The position numbers and the translations under genes are program-made. From Doris montereyensis (taxonomy: Eukaryota; Mollusca; Gastropoda; Nudibranchia; Dorididae): 64,000 nt of DNA. This document shows, one piece after another, positions 1 to 11,539 of this stretch. The notes below the pieces were generated by a model. That model worked only from the letters and a program-made list of their open reading frames with translations. It was not told the origin of the DNA and searched no databases. Within the stretch, counting starts at the first letter, position 1. Every line of letters starts with the position of its first letter. The stretch spans positions 248,501 through 312,500 of the forward strand of contig JAXRKP010000242.1 of assembly GCA_037039925.1 (NCBI GenBank), in the 5' to 3' direction.

Positions 1-346
1 ATGTCCATTTGGACAGGTGTCAAATCCATCTTCATTTTGACAGTTCGTTTGGACGGGTGTAAAATCCATGTTCATCTGGACAGGTGTAAAAACCATGTGT
101 TCATTTGGATCAGGTGTAAAAGCCATGTTCATTTGGACAAGTGTCGAATGCATGTTCATTTTGACAGTTCGTTTGGACAGGTGTAAAATCCATGTTCAGT
201 TGGACAGGTGTAAAAGCCATGTTCATTTGGATCAGGTGTAAAAGCCATGTGTTCATTGGGACAGGTGTAAAATCCATGTTCATTTGGATCAGGTGTAAAA
301 GCCTTGTATAAAAGCCATGTTTATTTGGATCAAGTGTAAAAGTCAT
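1..346. repeat. Minisatellite, about 28-31 bp unit
   Basis: Degenerate tandem copies of a unit containing GGACAGGTGTAAAATCCATG followed by TTCATTT or a variant with GGATCAGG run from the first base of the window to about 346, so the array continues to the left. Unit length varies from about 27 to 31 bp. Short open frames on both strands here are a by-product of the repeat. Confidence 0.85.
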
Positions 347-642
347 GCGGCTGCACATGCCTTGGGCCACCATGAAGATTTTTCTTTAAAGTCAACCCTG
401 TCCACCATGACAATGATGTTCGGGTACCATGAAGTAACAAAGCTACTCAAACATATTTCACAAGTAATTGTATTATTAATGGTTGATGTTTGGGGAACTT
501 CTCACTCACCCTGCATAAAGTAAAATCCTTGACTAAAACAGAAAACAGTACAGGTACACAAAACACAGACAAACAACACAAGAGGACAATAAAGATACAA
601 AGAACATACAGACATAAACAGAAAGCACTTAGAAGGGTTTTT

Positions 643-668
643 ATGTGTGTGTGTGTGTGTGTGTGTGC
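643..668. repeat. (GT)n microsatellite
   Basis: About 12 perfect GT dinucleotides followed by GCATGC. Confidence 0.9.
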
Positions 669-902
669 ATGCAAAGGTAACATTCGAGCAAGCCTTCAAA
701 AATTTTGTTTGACATGCTTAAAACGGATGGCGCAACTCATCAATAACTAGAAATATTAATTTTTTAAAAATGATAACGAAAATTGAACCAAAACCCAACC
801 TCAAACATCCCAAAACCTGTATGCCTTATTTAACTCCTTCTAGCCTCCCACTCAAATCCTCAAAACAGCAATCTCCGTCTAATAAAAAAAAAAAAAAAAA
901 AT

Positions 903-1085
903 TCCTTCAAGGCTCTTAAGGCCCATAGAGCCAGAGCTTATCCCGGTTTCTGTTGCATGAAACAGAACAGGTGATTATCATCACCTCCTAGACAGGATGC
1001 TAGTCTGATGAAGGTTTTTACTCCCAGTTTATTGCTTGTACCCATTTGCATCTGGGGTGAGTGGGGAAAATACACCTTCTGGTGT
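903..1085 (-). mobile_element. SINE-like repeat, family 1, truncated copy
   Basis: The segment matches the copies at 58735-58935 (opposite orientation) and 63285-63560 (same orientation). Shared blocks include GGCCCATAGAGCCA, GCTTATCCCGGTTTC, GAACAGGTGA, TCACCTCCT and CTTGTACCCATTTG. The tRNA-like head seen in the 63 kb copy is missing here, so this is a truncated copy. Orientation is assigned from the copy that retains the head. Confidence 0.75.
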
Positions 1086-4000
1086 ATGGGTTTAGATGCC
1101 TGAAATCATATCTCATTTTTTTTTAACTTTAAAAAAAAAATGATTACTTTATTTACTCTTGTTTTATCTATCCTCTCTAACCTATACTACTTATTCCCCC
1201 AAAACACAAACATCGTGCTCTCTAACTCTCTTTATTTTGAGCGTGTATACAAATTAACCCTCCCATGACCTTGCAATGAACATCTTATAAATTAATGTTG
1301 ACTCTACTCACCCGGCAGAAGCACTGTAGGGTTAATAAAGGATGGGAATAAACATTCATACAAACTTTGTTTGCTCAGTATGGAAGGAGGAGGGGGGGGA
1401 GGCATGCAATCCACAGAACAGCTGGTTTGTTTATCTTGGGAAGAACATTAATCACACATGAATTGTATACATCAAGAAGAGTGAAATTTCGAAGAATAAA
1501 ACTCATCGAAGCGAGACTGAATATTTATAAACAACTACAGTATAAGAAACCTGATAAAAAGAGACCAACAGAACTGTAAATGTGCACTCAAAGTTTGTTT
1601 GTTCGTTTGTTTGTTTGAAGTGCACCCTGTCCATCATTGCATTGATCGCAGGATATGCACTCAAAAGTAATAAATATCGTTTAGATTTACATTTTATTCT
1701 TTAAATTTTTCAATTAATTTCTTTTAGGTAATATTGAAATTGATGAAGGGGCACACCCATAACGATGTGCCAGTAATTATTCAGTTTTGTAATCCGCCCC
1801 AGTGCTTATTTACAATTGTTTTGTTGTCTCTTTTCATCGTTTCTACAGTGCACAGTGGCAATCTTCTTGATGTGGACAGCATGCTGATGAAGGTCGGTCA
1901 ATGTTCAATGAACTAAAACTGTAAAGATGATGAAATTTGTTAGGCAAGCAAGGATAAAAATACTAGTTATAATGCATGGTTAGTAAAATATTATAACAAT
2001 GATATTATTTGGATGGCCAAAACGTCAAAGCTTCAAGAGGGAGCAATAAAATAAGCAACATTGACATTGGGGTAAGGGCAAACCATTTTTAACTTGTGCG
2101 TTAAAAAACCCCAAAAAATAATGGATGCAAAACATTTCAGACACTTTCAGGCGTTCATCTACATTTCTCATCCTTCAATCTTCAATAATAAAAAAAAGAA
2201 TGACAAATCTATTAAATAACTGAAATGTAAGTCAAAACATATTGTGATTTTTTTCATCTTTTTTTTTTTCTTTGTTAAAGAACAATAACAAGGCATAAAT
2301 TCTGTGTAAAAAAAAAAAAAAAAAAAAATTCAGCTATACAATTATATATTTTAACAAATGTGCGAATACAAAACATGAAATTCAACTGATGTAATGATTT
2401 CAAAGATTGTATCTTCTGCTTTCATCTACATTTTTATAATTCATTCAGGGCACGTATCATCGCTTATATTTAACGATTTATCTGCACAAATTGTGTACCT
2501 TGGATACATACTTTATAACTGATTACATAACTATTGACTACATTTTTTTCTTTGGCATTCACATGGTTTTATAATTAAAAAAACAAAAACATTTGAGGTA
2601 GTTACGACACGAGGTGAGTGAATACAGTACCAAGCAGAAAACAAGATCAAAATTAAAACAAAAATGTGATCAAATTAAAAAATTAATCAACAAAATCAAT
2701 CAAAATGAAAAAAAAATTCTTAGGAGTCGATAAATTTACAGAAACAAAAATGTCAAGAAAAATCAACAAGAAATGACAAATTATTCAAATAAATGACTTA
2801 ACCTCTAAGCTGTGACGATAAGAACATAATGTAACGTATGGTAAATTATATATACGAATATTAAAAAAATAAAAAAACAAAAGTGAAATAATCTATAAAA
2901 GGAATAAAAACAAAAAAGCCACTTAAAAAGGATAAAACACTGAAAACATGACCTAGCAAATAAAAACAAAAAGAATTATCATATATACGTATATATTATT
3001 TAAATGAATGTACCAGTGTTATCGTTCTAGTGAATGCTGAACACACAGCCAAGCAAAGGGTTGCATGTGAATCAATCCAGGTTATACAAATACAAAAAAA
3101 ACACAACAACAAAAGAACATCAAATACTAGGTGGATGAGCAAACTTTTTTCAAAAGGAGTCAAGAAATGGGGGCATTACTGAGTCAAAGGAAATAAATGC
3201 TTCAGTAATCAAGCATTACTGAGTCAAAGAGCCAAAAGAAAGAGAGCACATTGGGGGGGGAGGGGAGGATAATATTTATAGCATTGACTGGCTTGACTTA
3301 TGAACAAGAAGGTTGGAAAGCATGCTAAGACAAAGACAGAAGTCACTCATTAGAAAGAAAAACATGCCTTTCGCATTCGTCTCATTTTGAAAGAAAAACG
3401 GAAGGAACCCTTAAACAGAAAGACTGACAACGAGAAAAAGATTTTGAGAAAGAATAAAAAGAAGCCAAATAACTCTTTTTATCTTTTAGTATAAAAGTAT
3501 AACTTTTATTGCGTAAAATATCTTTTAAAACATCAACAATAGAATAAGAAAAGAAAATTCTGGCACAGATCATATTTGTTTTGCTTTTTTACACAGTGTC
3601 AAATATTTAAAAGGCCAAGTAAGAAACAGATTGTATAGGAGGAAAGTTTCATAAGAAGTGGTAAGAACTGGTTTTACAGAACAATAAATAGACCAAGTTC
3701 AACTGTTTGCTCATCCATAGTAAAGGGTTGGTTGTATTAACACCAGTGCAAGTCAAAAATCATGTAGGAAAACGTCAACCAAAACCGCAATTATTCATAT
3801 GATTATGATCTTTCATTGGATTTTTCTTTTCATTTCATTGATTTATTAAGTGAAGGGTGGGGTGGGGATGGGGGGGTGAGGGATGGGGGAATGTGAAAAA
3901 GAAGTAGCTGTTGCGAAGGATAATTTCATGAAATTCCAAACAAAGCTTCTTTTTCCGAAAGAATATATATTTCTTTTTTTTCTTCTTTGTCTTCTGTAAG

Positions 4001-4633
4001 TCTGTATTCTTTTCTTTTTTTAAAGTTTGAAAAATTGAAAAATGCTTTAAATTCAACAATCGTTGGTCAATTTATAAAGTTATGAATAAAGTTTTATTTG
4101 CAGTGTTGGTTGCTCACAATGTCGTGAATTAATAAATATTTCGTTCAGGGATTGGTAACCAATGGCGAATGAATGAACAATGTCTTTAAAAATAAAAATA
4201 AAAAAACCAAAAACAAATGCATGAACAAAATAAAAATATAAAATGCATTGAAGAGCCACACTTTGGTGTCATGTCATGTATAAGAATATCAACACAAATG
4301 TGATCTCATGCTATGGGTCGTATATAATGTGGTGTGTTGTCTTTTTCATTGGATTAAGCCGCAACTAAAATGAAGCAAAATTTGTTTTGCAAAGCAATAT
4401 TAGACGCCGGATTGTGCTTGAAAAAAAAATGCATCATGACTGTGACATTCTTTTCATTCCATGGCTACAAAATTCAAGACGGGTGACGATTAAAAAAAAA
4501 AATCTGGCAAGAAGACTCATACAATGGAATACAATTATTGTGAAATTGCTGCCATTTCTTTCTAATCTTTCTTTGTTACAAAAAAAAAAATAAATGAGTA
4601 GACAAAAAACGTGACCAAGAATAATATTTACAT

Positions 4634-4662
4634 CCATAATAATAATATAACAATAATAATAA

Positions 4663-4746
<84 letters not shown>

Positions 4747-4762
4747 TAATGATAATAATAAA
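4634..4762. repeat. (AAT)n microsatellite
   Basis: About 40 AAT/ATA triplets with a few interruptions. Isoleucine- and asparagine-rich open frames through it are artefacts of the triplet repeat. Confidence 0.95.
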
Positions 4763-6158
4763 CACCATGAGTTTAAGACAAGAGAGGGTCGGACTTGTCT
4801 TTAAAAATCTATTGAGCAAACTCCTTCTGATTACAGTTCTCTTTTCTTTTGCTTTAATGATTAAAGTAACTAGTCTACTCATTGATGCTAGCCTATAGTT
4901 GATTGAACATTACCAAAGATAAATTCAAACTTCTCTTTCCTAGTTTGTAATATTCCACAAGGAGCAAAATTCCAAAACCGATTCTTAAGCTCACATGTTC
5001 ATAGAAAATACTTATGAGGATAAAATAATTTTCCTACTGTTTTTGACTATGTCCAAGTTAACCCTTAAATATAATATTCCATATTTTTTTAACAGTTTGC
5101 AGAATTTATGGAAATCTGGTTTTAGAAGCCTGTGAAGATTACATAATCAACCTTACTTCCATTTCAGTATGGTTACCAAGACTAAGGAAACACAGCCAAT
5201 GGATCAAAATATTAATTTTGATAAGACTATGATCCCAATGTCTGCAACCCAAAACAAGAGGAGACGGATAAAAAAGAGTTTTACTTCTAGGGTGAAAAGT
5301 ATCAATCTCTGAAGATCCCTGTCTCCCACATTTAAGTTCTGTGCCCCCCCCTCCTCCCCAGCCGCTAAGCATCAAGCAGCATTTGTAAGGGATAGTCGGA
5401 AGGAAGAGACAACACAGCTCTTTGTTCCAAAATGACCAAGTTTTGGAGAACGTCTGGCTGCTGAGATAGCCGTCAATGGGTCCACACCCTTTTCGACTGA
5501 GTGGTAAATATCGATGGTACAGTCAAGACCATTTAGTTCTATTTGGATTTTTCATAAGCAGAAAAGCAAATCCATCTGTCCGATCAGGCAAATAGTGTAG
5601 AAATTAAGAAGGAAAAAAATTGAATGAGAGAATTTATGGTGTATGGAAATTTGTCTAAAAACAACAAAAAGCGCTATATTATTTCACCTTAGATAAAGAA
5701 TTTTTTTTTTTTAAGTTGACATAGAAACCAATCTGGTGCTGAAGCAGCATTCTGACTACAGGGAAGACGGGGAATGCAGGAGTCAAAGGTGTGATAGATA
5801 TCTGCCTCTAAAACATGGGGGATTGCACACAGTGAATAGACGCCAAACACAATAATCAGGACAAACAAACATAGAATCATCCTATGTATGAAAATTGTTC
5901 TTTTTTTTCTTTCTTTCTCTTGGTCAAGAAGGCGGTTTCTATTTTTTTAGCGCTTTTGTCAAATTTAGTAATCTTTCGTTTTATTGCTTTGCACTAGAGA
6001 ACCCTTTTAGGGCAAAAGACTTGACAAGGAATATAATTATAGAAAACTTAAGGAGAAAATAGGTAACCACAAAAGCTTCATTATATATATATATATATAT
6101 TATATATTCAAACTTTTGCCAAAGAAATCAACATGTTGCTTTTATAGCTTTTTCATAC

Positions 6159-6164
6159 TTTATT
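6159..6164 (-). promoter_or_regulatory. Candidate polyadenylation signal (AATAAA)
   Basis: The minus strand reads AATAAA here, about 375 bases after the probable stop codon. A second AATAAA lies at 5980-5985. The flank is very AT-rich, so chance matches are expected; the signal used is unknown. Confidence 0.25.
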
Positions 6165-6486
6165 TTTAGAGCCTGCACTGAACTGCGAGTGAAATTTTTT
6201 ATTGTATTTGATTTAATTACCAAAAAAAAAACTAAAGTATGAATGCGACTCTATGATACTATGTCTGCATTTTAAGTGTAGCCAATAAATATGACAAGAC
6301 AAAAATTTTAAACAAAATTCACACACAGCCACGGAATGGTACGCACAAATTGTATTTTTTGTCCCAAGGACATGTCACAAAAAAACAAAAAAACAAAACC
6401 CCCTCCCCAGATCTATTTGATGTTTTTTCTCTCCTTAAATTTCCTGTTTGACAGGGCAAGTATATAATAAATAAAACTACAGCGTA

Positions 6487-6520
6487 TAGATATATTATAT
6501 ATTATATATATATATATATT
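6487..6520. repeat. (AT)n microsatellite in the 3' UTR
   Basis: An interrupted TA run lies just past the probable stop codon. A similar AT run is at 6080-6106. Confidence 0.85.
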
Positions 6521-6537
6521 TGCTGTAAGAATTGATA

Positions 6538-6903
6538 CTATGAGGCTGCTCTTGATGAGCCCTCAAAGTTCATTGCATATGGATTTGTTTCATCTTTTGA
6601 CATTTTATTGGAATCAACTGTGTCATTGTTTGGTGGAGTGTTGGTGTTAGGAACGTGCGGCTCTGTGTTGCGCGCATCGCCCTGAGTTTGTGAAGAAGAA
6701 GATTGTGAACTATGGGTGTGAGTAAAAGACATCAGAGAGTCCATGTCATCGTCATAATTGTCGGGTGAGAAAGAAGGAAAGTTTTCGGGAGGTTTAACAT
6801 TAGATTGTTGGGATGCAGGAGTTTTTCTCTTCCTCCAACGAATCTCTAACTCAATATCCACGCAATAGTACTCTTCGTGAACAAGCCTGCGAGTCGGGCG
6901 TCT
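6538..6903 (-). CDS. Probable terminal exon of the titin-like gene (Ser/Thr/Asn/Pro-rich tail)
   Basis: An open frame of about 120 codons runs from an AG at 6904-6905 to a TAG at 6538-6540. It begins with an Arg-rich patch, has a basic segment (EIRWRKRK), and continues as a polar, disordered tail rich in Ser, Thr, Asn, Pro and Gln, ending EGSSRAAS. It lies 1.4 kb after the last Ig exon, on the same strand, and is the only substantial open frame in that direction. One problem: the previous exon leaves one base of a codon, and no AG near 6903 joins to this frame. The AG at 6904 gives the long frame in phase 0, while correct phase-1 joining gives stops after 17-20 codons. A one-base error or a missed small exon would reconcile this. 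The role of the tail is unknown; it does not resemble the acidic spring. Confidence 0.5.
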   Translation of the reverse strand, partial: RRPTRRLVHEEYYCVDIELEIRWRKRKTPASQQSNVKPPENFPSFSPDNYDDDMDSLMSFTHTHSSQSSSSQTQGDARNTEPHVPNTNTPPNNDTVDSNKMSKDETNPYAMNFEGSSRAAS

Positions 6904-7204
6904 CTATCTGTTTGCATGCAAAAACATGAGAATTAGATGTCAACATAAATCAATATAAAAAGAAGAATCAGTTAAAAAAAACACCCACTCTGATAGATTT
7001 GCCTAAAATAGGAGGAAGCAAAGTACAGAAAGGTCTATTTATAGACAAGGAATTAAAGAAGAGGTTTAGCAAGTTAATGTGCGTGATTCATAGAATGAAT
7101 GAGACTGGGCAGCCTCCCCCCCCCCCTCTACTTAAACACCCTTTAGATTAACTTACAATAGGAGCAAATGAAATATGTGGGTCTATATGCAAGGAACTTG
7201 TGGG

Positions 7205-7390
7205 ACCTATGGAAAGAGTTTGTTTGTTGCACTGAAATTTACCCTGTTCAGCATATGTGGTGATCTCAGGGTGAATTCAGAAGTCACAGCAAGATGAGAA
7301 GAAGGTGAAGAGACAGAAGTAGACCTACCGATAGTGCCTATCATCTGCCCAGTTGTGGAATGAGATACTGGACTCACCCCCTCCCCTAAA
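7205..7390 (+). repeat. Interspersed repeat R2, copy 1
   Basis: It shares the order of blocks TTTGTT..CACTGAAATTTACCC, GTGATCTCAGGGTGAATTCAG, AAGATGAGAAGAAGG and AGACCTACC with the copies at 7962, 47762 and 56818. It is probably a short interspersed element or a fragment of one; no tRNA-like boxes were found. Confidence 0.65.
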
Positions 7391-7961
7391 AAACAGGTCC
7401 TTCCTTAAGAACAGTTTACATTGACTTAAAAATGAGAAATAGAGAAAAAGAAGTATTATGTCTATAGATAAAGATAGTGAAGATAAAGAGTTTCTGTAAG
7501 ATAAATGAGGACTCCATTTGTACCCTCTAAAAAGAAAGGGGGGGGGACATAAGAGAAAGGAAATCAGGAAGAGAGAAATTTACTTTTATGAAGATAAAGA
7601 TATCTGAAATCATTTTTTTGCTTTTCATAAGATGGTCTTGACAATTTAAGGAAGGTACAGAAGACGAGAAGGACATCAGGGAGAAAGACAAAATGATAAA
7701 CAAAGTATATGTAAATTAAACCATCAATAAAAGAAGACAAAAAAACTCATGCGCTACAAATTTGATTTATAATACACTCGCTGTGATAGGCAGTAAATAA
7801 AAAAACAAACATGAAATCATATGAATAAAAAAAAACCTAACTTTCAAATAAAATGATAATATAGTGAAAATTTTAACTCTAATAAAAAAAACCCCAGCAA
7901 AAAAGCAAAACTAATAAATAAAAAAATTGTCACCATAATCTACTCTGCAATTCTTTGTTTA

Positions 7962-8130
7962 TAACTTTGTTTCATTGAAATTCACCCATACCATCATATG
8001 TGATAGTCTCAGGGTGTATTGAGAAAGGAAACTGCATAATGAAAGATAAGTGAAAGAGGGAAAGGAAAAAGTAGGACCTACCAGCATCACCTATAAACAA
8101 CCCACAATCTACTCTCCACGTGTCTTTTAC
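7962..8130 (+). repeat. Interspersed repeat R2, copy 2
   Basis: Copy with TTTGTTTCATTGAAATTCACCC, then TGATAGTCTCAGGGTG, GAAAGATAAGTGAAAGAGG and AGGACCTACCAGCATC. It is in the same orientation as the 7205 copy, about 750 bp away. Confidence 0.65.
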
Positions 8131-8308
8131 TTTTCACTTTTTTTTTTACTCCAATACAAAAATAAACCCAACTCTGAACTCTGATTGTAAAATAAATAAA
8201 TAAGAATTCATTCATGGGTGAATAATCATGCTGCTAGCAAACTATATGACGTATTCGTACGTAGAAGGCAACTGAAAAAAAAATCGATATTCAGGTCATG
8301 TGACTTAC

Positions 8309-8474
8309 GTTCAACGAAAATATCCACAAGCGTTGTGACCGATCCTGCCTCATTCGTGGCTTTACAAATGAATTCGGCTTCCTCATCCACGGTGACATCT
8401 TTGATGAGTAGGGTACATCTTCCGTTCTCGTATGTTGAGATGTAGCGGTCACTTTTGGTAATGTCAACTTCCTC
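8309..8474 (-). CDS. Titin-like exon: C-terminal half of the last Ig domain
   Basis: This 166-base exon continues the Ig begun in 9080-9278. It enters in phase 0 after an AAG acceptor and leaves one base before donor GTAAGTC, so 55 codons plus one. Visible Ig landmarks are the D/E strands (RYISTYENGRCTLLIKDV), the acidic turn VDEEAE and the F-strand cysteine in EFICKATNEAGS, followed by a G strand (TTLVDIFVE). The B-strand cysteine partner (LECFV) is in the previous exon, so this Ig keeps the canonical disulphide pair. The domain is I-set, the type that dominates titin, twitchin and kettin. It would be the most C-terminal folded domain of the protein. The upstream polypyrimidine tract is weak (TCCTTTTAACTTGAAG). 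Confidence 0.85.
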
Positions 8475-9079
8475 CTTCAAGTTAAAAGGATATGATTAAA
8501 ATGACATCATAGTTCGATGTATAGAAATGTAAATGTTTTCAATTTGTTTCAGAACAACAACAACAACAGAAATTTGTTTCTTTGAAATAACCCTGTCCAC
8601 CATGGCAGTGGTCTCATGGTTATAGTAGCTGACTAATGTTTCTGACAACTATCCAGGTAGAACATAAAATACGTAAAAACATCAAAACGTCAATATGTGT
8701 AAATATTCTAAAAATATAGTCAACGTGTTAACAATTTATTAATATTTAGTACACTAGCTCTGATAGAATGCTTTTGAAAATTAGAATGGAACATATACCA
8801 ATGTCAAAATAATGAGAAATTTTATAACACGGATATCAGCACAGGGTAATTCTAACAATTCCTGTACGATGACATTTATACACAGGAGTGGAGCCATTAG
8901 CCATAATCAAAATTAAAATTATGTACACTGACATTAAGGTTCAGGAATATGGAATCAGTCTCTTCTTATTATGATAGGAGAGAAGAAGAAGACACACACA
9001 CAAGCACAAACACACACACATATACACAACACTCTAACAAAGTTGAGCATTTCAAGAGAAAATATCATGATGACCTTAC
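8475..9079. other. Intron inside the last Ig domain
   Basis: A phase-0 intron splits the Ig between the C-strand tryptophan and the following strands. It holds one copy of interspersed repeat R1 (8563-8795) and a short CA-rich run near 8990-9030. The intron splitting the Ig at 56533-58444 is also phase 0, suggesting an old gene structure for two-exon Igs. Confidence 0.7.
8563..8795 (+). repeat. Interspersed repeat R1, copy 1
   Basis: The segment is homologous over about 220 bp to 55945-56165. Shared blocks include TTTGTTTCTTTGAA, CTGTCCACCATGGCAGTG, TAGCTGACTAATGTT and AAATATAGTCAA(C/T)GTGTTAA. Both copies lie in introns of the same gene and are in the same orientation. No coding potential or tRNA-like boxes were seen. 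Confidence 0.8.
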
Positions 9080-9278
9080 CTTAAACCAGGTAACAGTGGG
9101 TGTAGGTTTTCCGACAACAAAGCACTCCAATGTGATGGTCGTGCCTTCGTACACCACAAGTTCTCTGTGGAGAGTCTGCGTGAAACGGGAGCTTCGGTAT
9201 CAGTAGTCAAAGTCACAGATGTCTCTTTCTCTTCCTTGTCTTCAGGTGTCTCTTCTGTAATTACAATATCTGCCGAGA
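9080..9278 (-). CDS. Titin-like exon: linker plus N-terminal half of the last Ig domain
   Basis: The exon starts after TTTCAG (9279) and ends before donor GTAAGG (9079). Joined to the leftover G of the 10218-10343 exon it reads V-S-A-D-I-V-I-T-E-E-T, a short acidic linker, then an Ig start (TQTLHRELVVYEGTTITLEC) with B-strand Cys, GKPTPTVTWFK with the core Trp, and the splice. The frame breaks once between the linker and the Ig: a single base is missing in or near GCTCCCGTTTCACG. Length 199 agrees with a loss of one base, since 200 would be in phase. The break is probably a consensus error, because both sides are good protein. It enters in phase 1 and leaves in phase 0. Confidence 0.8.
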
Positions 9279-10217
9279 CTGAAATAAGAGAACAATAATA
9301 ATAAACAATAACAAAACAATAATAATGATCAATTGGAATATTTTATATTATTAGAAGCTCTATCAGGTATTCTAAACAACAACAACAACAACAACAAAAT
9401 AAAATAATCTTGACAGTGTAAGGCTTTAAGAAAGATAACCATATCATAATATTACCATGACCCAATTCTCATTGAACATGGTAACATGTCATGTGATGAA
9501 AGATTGAAATTTCTTCGACTCTCTCTCTAAAATACAGAGGAAAACGTAGGAATCTTATCCAATTGGATAAAATTGTTCATGATATAGATAATATTGATCA
9601 TAAATCATTTTACAACTATTCTCATTTGAATTCTACTCAGGAGATAGATTCAATATATATATATTACAGGAAGTTCTACTTCAGTTAGACGTAATTGTTT
9701 CATAACAAGAACAGTCAAAACATAGAACAGTTTACAGTTCAAAACCAAAAACTTAAAAAGTATCAATTCTTTTAAAATTGCCATTGACATGGAGTTATGT
9801 AATCTAAAATATTTGTATGATGACCGAATGTGCATTGTTCTTATTGATTACTGTATGTTCAATCATTTAAAAAACCCCATGATTGTATTAAGATTTATGG
9901 GGGATTTAAAGGTCAAACGACCAATCTAGCCTTGACAAAATATTATATGATAAGATGGAAGTAAGGTCAACTATATAACTATGATAGGCTTTTAAACCAG
10001 ACAGTCATAAATTCTACAAAGTGTTACAAAGTACTGTACTAAAAGATTCTAAACATGTCAAAGAAAAGGTTCTGCCGTTTCTCTCAACCGTGTGGAAAAT
10101 TAAAAATTAGGAAACGACAGACAAGTTTGAATTTGTCTTTAGTTGTTGTGTTAAACTGTGTGTGTAGGGGCTAGCATCAGCGAGTAGATTGGTTTAAATA
10201 TAAAAAAAAGAGTTTAC
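9279..10217. other. Intron of the titin-like gene
   Basis: AT-rich intron between the small exon of cassette C and the last Ig. It contains short ATA and CAA runs near 9290-9400. No further exon, repeat family or RNA gene was recognised. Confidence 0.6.
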
Positions 10218-10343
10218 CTTCTTGCTTGTCCTGAAGTTCAATCTCAAAATCAAGGGAGGTAGTTTCCTCTACGGTTCGTTCCTTGGTTTCCACCGTAATT
10301 GTTTCTTCTACTACCTCTGGCACAGTTTCCTCTACAGGTAGAG
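10218..10343 (-). CDS. Titin-like small exon of cassette C (acidic linker, 42 codons)
   Basis: A 126-base symmetric exon (phase 1 at both ends) sits between TCAACAG and donor GTAAAC. Joined to the previous Ig exon it reads PLPVEETVPEVVEETITVETK and continues acidic to DKQE. It holds the same position as the exons at 22364-22468 and 37967-38070: directly after a cassette's Ig, same phases, same acceptor context (CAACAG|CT) and similar E/T/V-rich composition, including TVEE/VEET followed by a GGTAA donor. It is therefore the third, most diverged copy of the small linker exon. It encodes no folded domain and is likely an unstructured spacer. A cassette exon of this kind could be skipped without changing frame. 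Confidence 0.8.
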
Positions 10344-10411
10344 CTGTTGATAGAATGGAAAATAAAAGGAGTTGGTAGATTGAATCAAAATGCAAGGCTT
10401 CATTAGAATAC

Positions 10412-10444
<33 letters not shown>

Positions 10445-11323
10445 GTGTCTGTGTCTCTGTCTCTCTCTCTGACATTATTTTTGTCACACATAACTGTTTT
10501 TGCACTTACTACACGTGTCTTCAAGAATGGACAAAGAAAGACATAGACAACGGATAATATATTCAAAGGTCCATCTACCCATACACATATTAACATATTA
10601 CACTGACAACTACAACCTTCCTCCTCTCCTCCCTGAACGACAAAATGTACAACACAAGAAATTATATTAAATAAAAAGAACTTTTGCAAAACACAGCTGT
10701 CATATTTTCAGATTGTGATGTTGCAAAAGGTATACAATCGGACAATACCATCAAACAATAGATGTAATTATATGTATGACCTAAAACAGCCGAAAATTAC
10801 TGTTAATGATCAAACATTCACGTCTCATTGCGGCACTTTTTATCATTATTTCACATCTATTTTTGAGAGTGGCCACAAAATTTGTCTTGATGTCATCAAC
10901 TAAATTATGTCCACCTTCAACATAAAATCAAATTCATGTGCTGAAGAATTAAAAATCGATTTATCAAGAACAAACAGCAGCTATGCCAAAATATTACTTT
11001 GGTTAGGATTGCGTTTTTTTTTCATGAATTCTTTAATGACCAATATAATGTATGCAAATCAAAATACTGAATAACAATAGTTGAAAAGACGATGTATGTA
11101 GATGTTATGTGTCTCTCTTCAAATGAAAACAATCGGGGCATGTCTGCCTCTTCACGCTGTTGGCTGAGTTAAGATCGTTGTCTTTGCCGTCAATGGACTG
11201 GTAATTGCGCAGATTCTGTCAAAGAATCCATTTGCATTAAGGACAGTATTTGTAGTCATCAGGGGCAGTTCATCATCACAAGTATCTATTTGTGCATGCG
11301 TGACATATTCTACAGAAAGCCAA

Positions 11324-11388
<65 letters not shown>

Positions 11389-11539
11389 AATGGACTCGAT
11401 TATGAAAATGACTCAATATCCCATTTGATAATAAATACTTGAGTCGGTAATTAAAAAACATGAAGAAAAATCAACTCACGAATGACTGATATTTTAGAGC
11501 CCTTTGCACAGTACACAGAGTACACACTAAACAACTCAC
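10344..11539. other. Intron between the cassette C Ig exon and its small exon
   Basis: The intron holds a TCTG/CTCT microsatellite at about 10410-10470 and a TA array at 11326-11388. It has no visible similarity to the introns at the same place in cassettes A and B (38071-38729, 22469-23142), apart from splice sites. No other feature seen. Confidence 0.6.
11326..11388. repeat. (TA)n microsatellite
   Basis: About 27 TA dinucleotides followed by a GTATATATA break. The isoleucine/tyrosine-rich open frame across it is an artefact. Confidence 0.95.

Larger units (their letters stand above)
347..6537. other. 3' flank / 3' UTR of the giant gene, no other gene seen
   Basis: This AT-rich stretch lies downstream of the probable stop codon at 6538-6540. 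It holds many A and T homopolymers, short AT microsatellites (near 6080-6106 and 6487-6520), a GT tract, an ATT/AAT microsatellite and one SINE-like copy. Short stretches near 390-410 and 1590-1660 contain ACCCTGTCCA(T/C)CAT, a motif shared with an interspersed repeat seen elsewhere in the window. Open frames are short, compositionally random and without recognisable domains. The proximal part must contain the 3' UTR, but where it ends cannot be decided from sequence. Confidence 0.6.
6904..8308. other. Last intron of the titin-like gene
   Basis: AT-rich intron sequence between the last Ig exon (donor GTAAGTC at 8308) and the probable terminal exon. It holds two copies of an approximately 170-bp interspersed repeat (7205-7390 and 7962-8130). 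Nothing else is recognisable. Confidence 0.6.

Noticed and set aside
10177..10689. A 170-codon minus-strand open frame as one exon
   Set aside because: Only 10218-10343 has splice-site and cassette support; the rest runs through a TCTG microsatellite and intron sequence.
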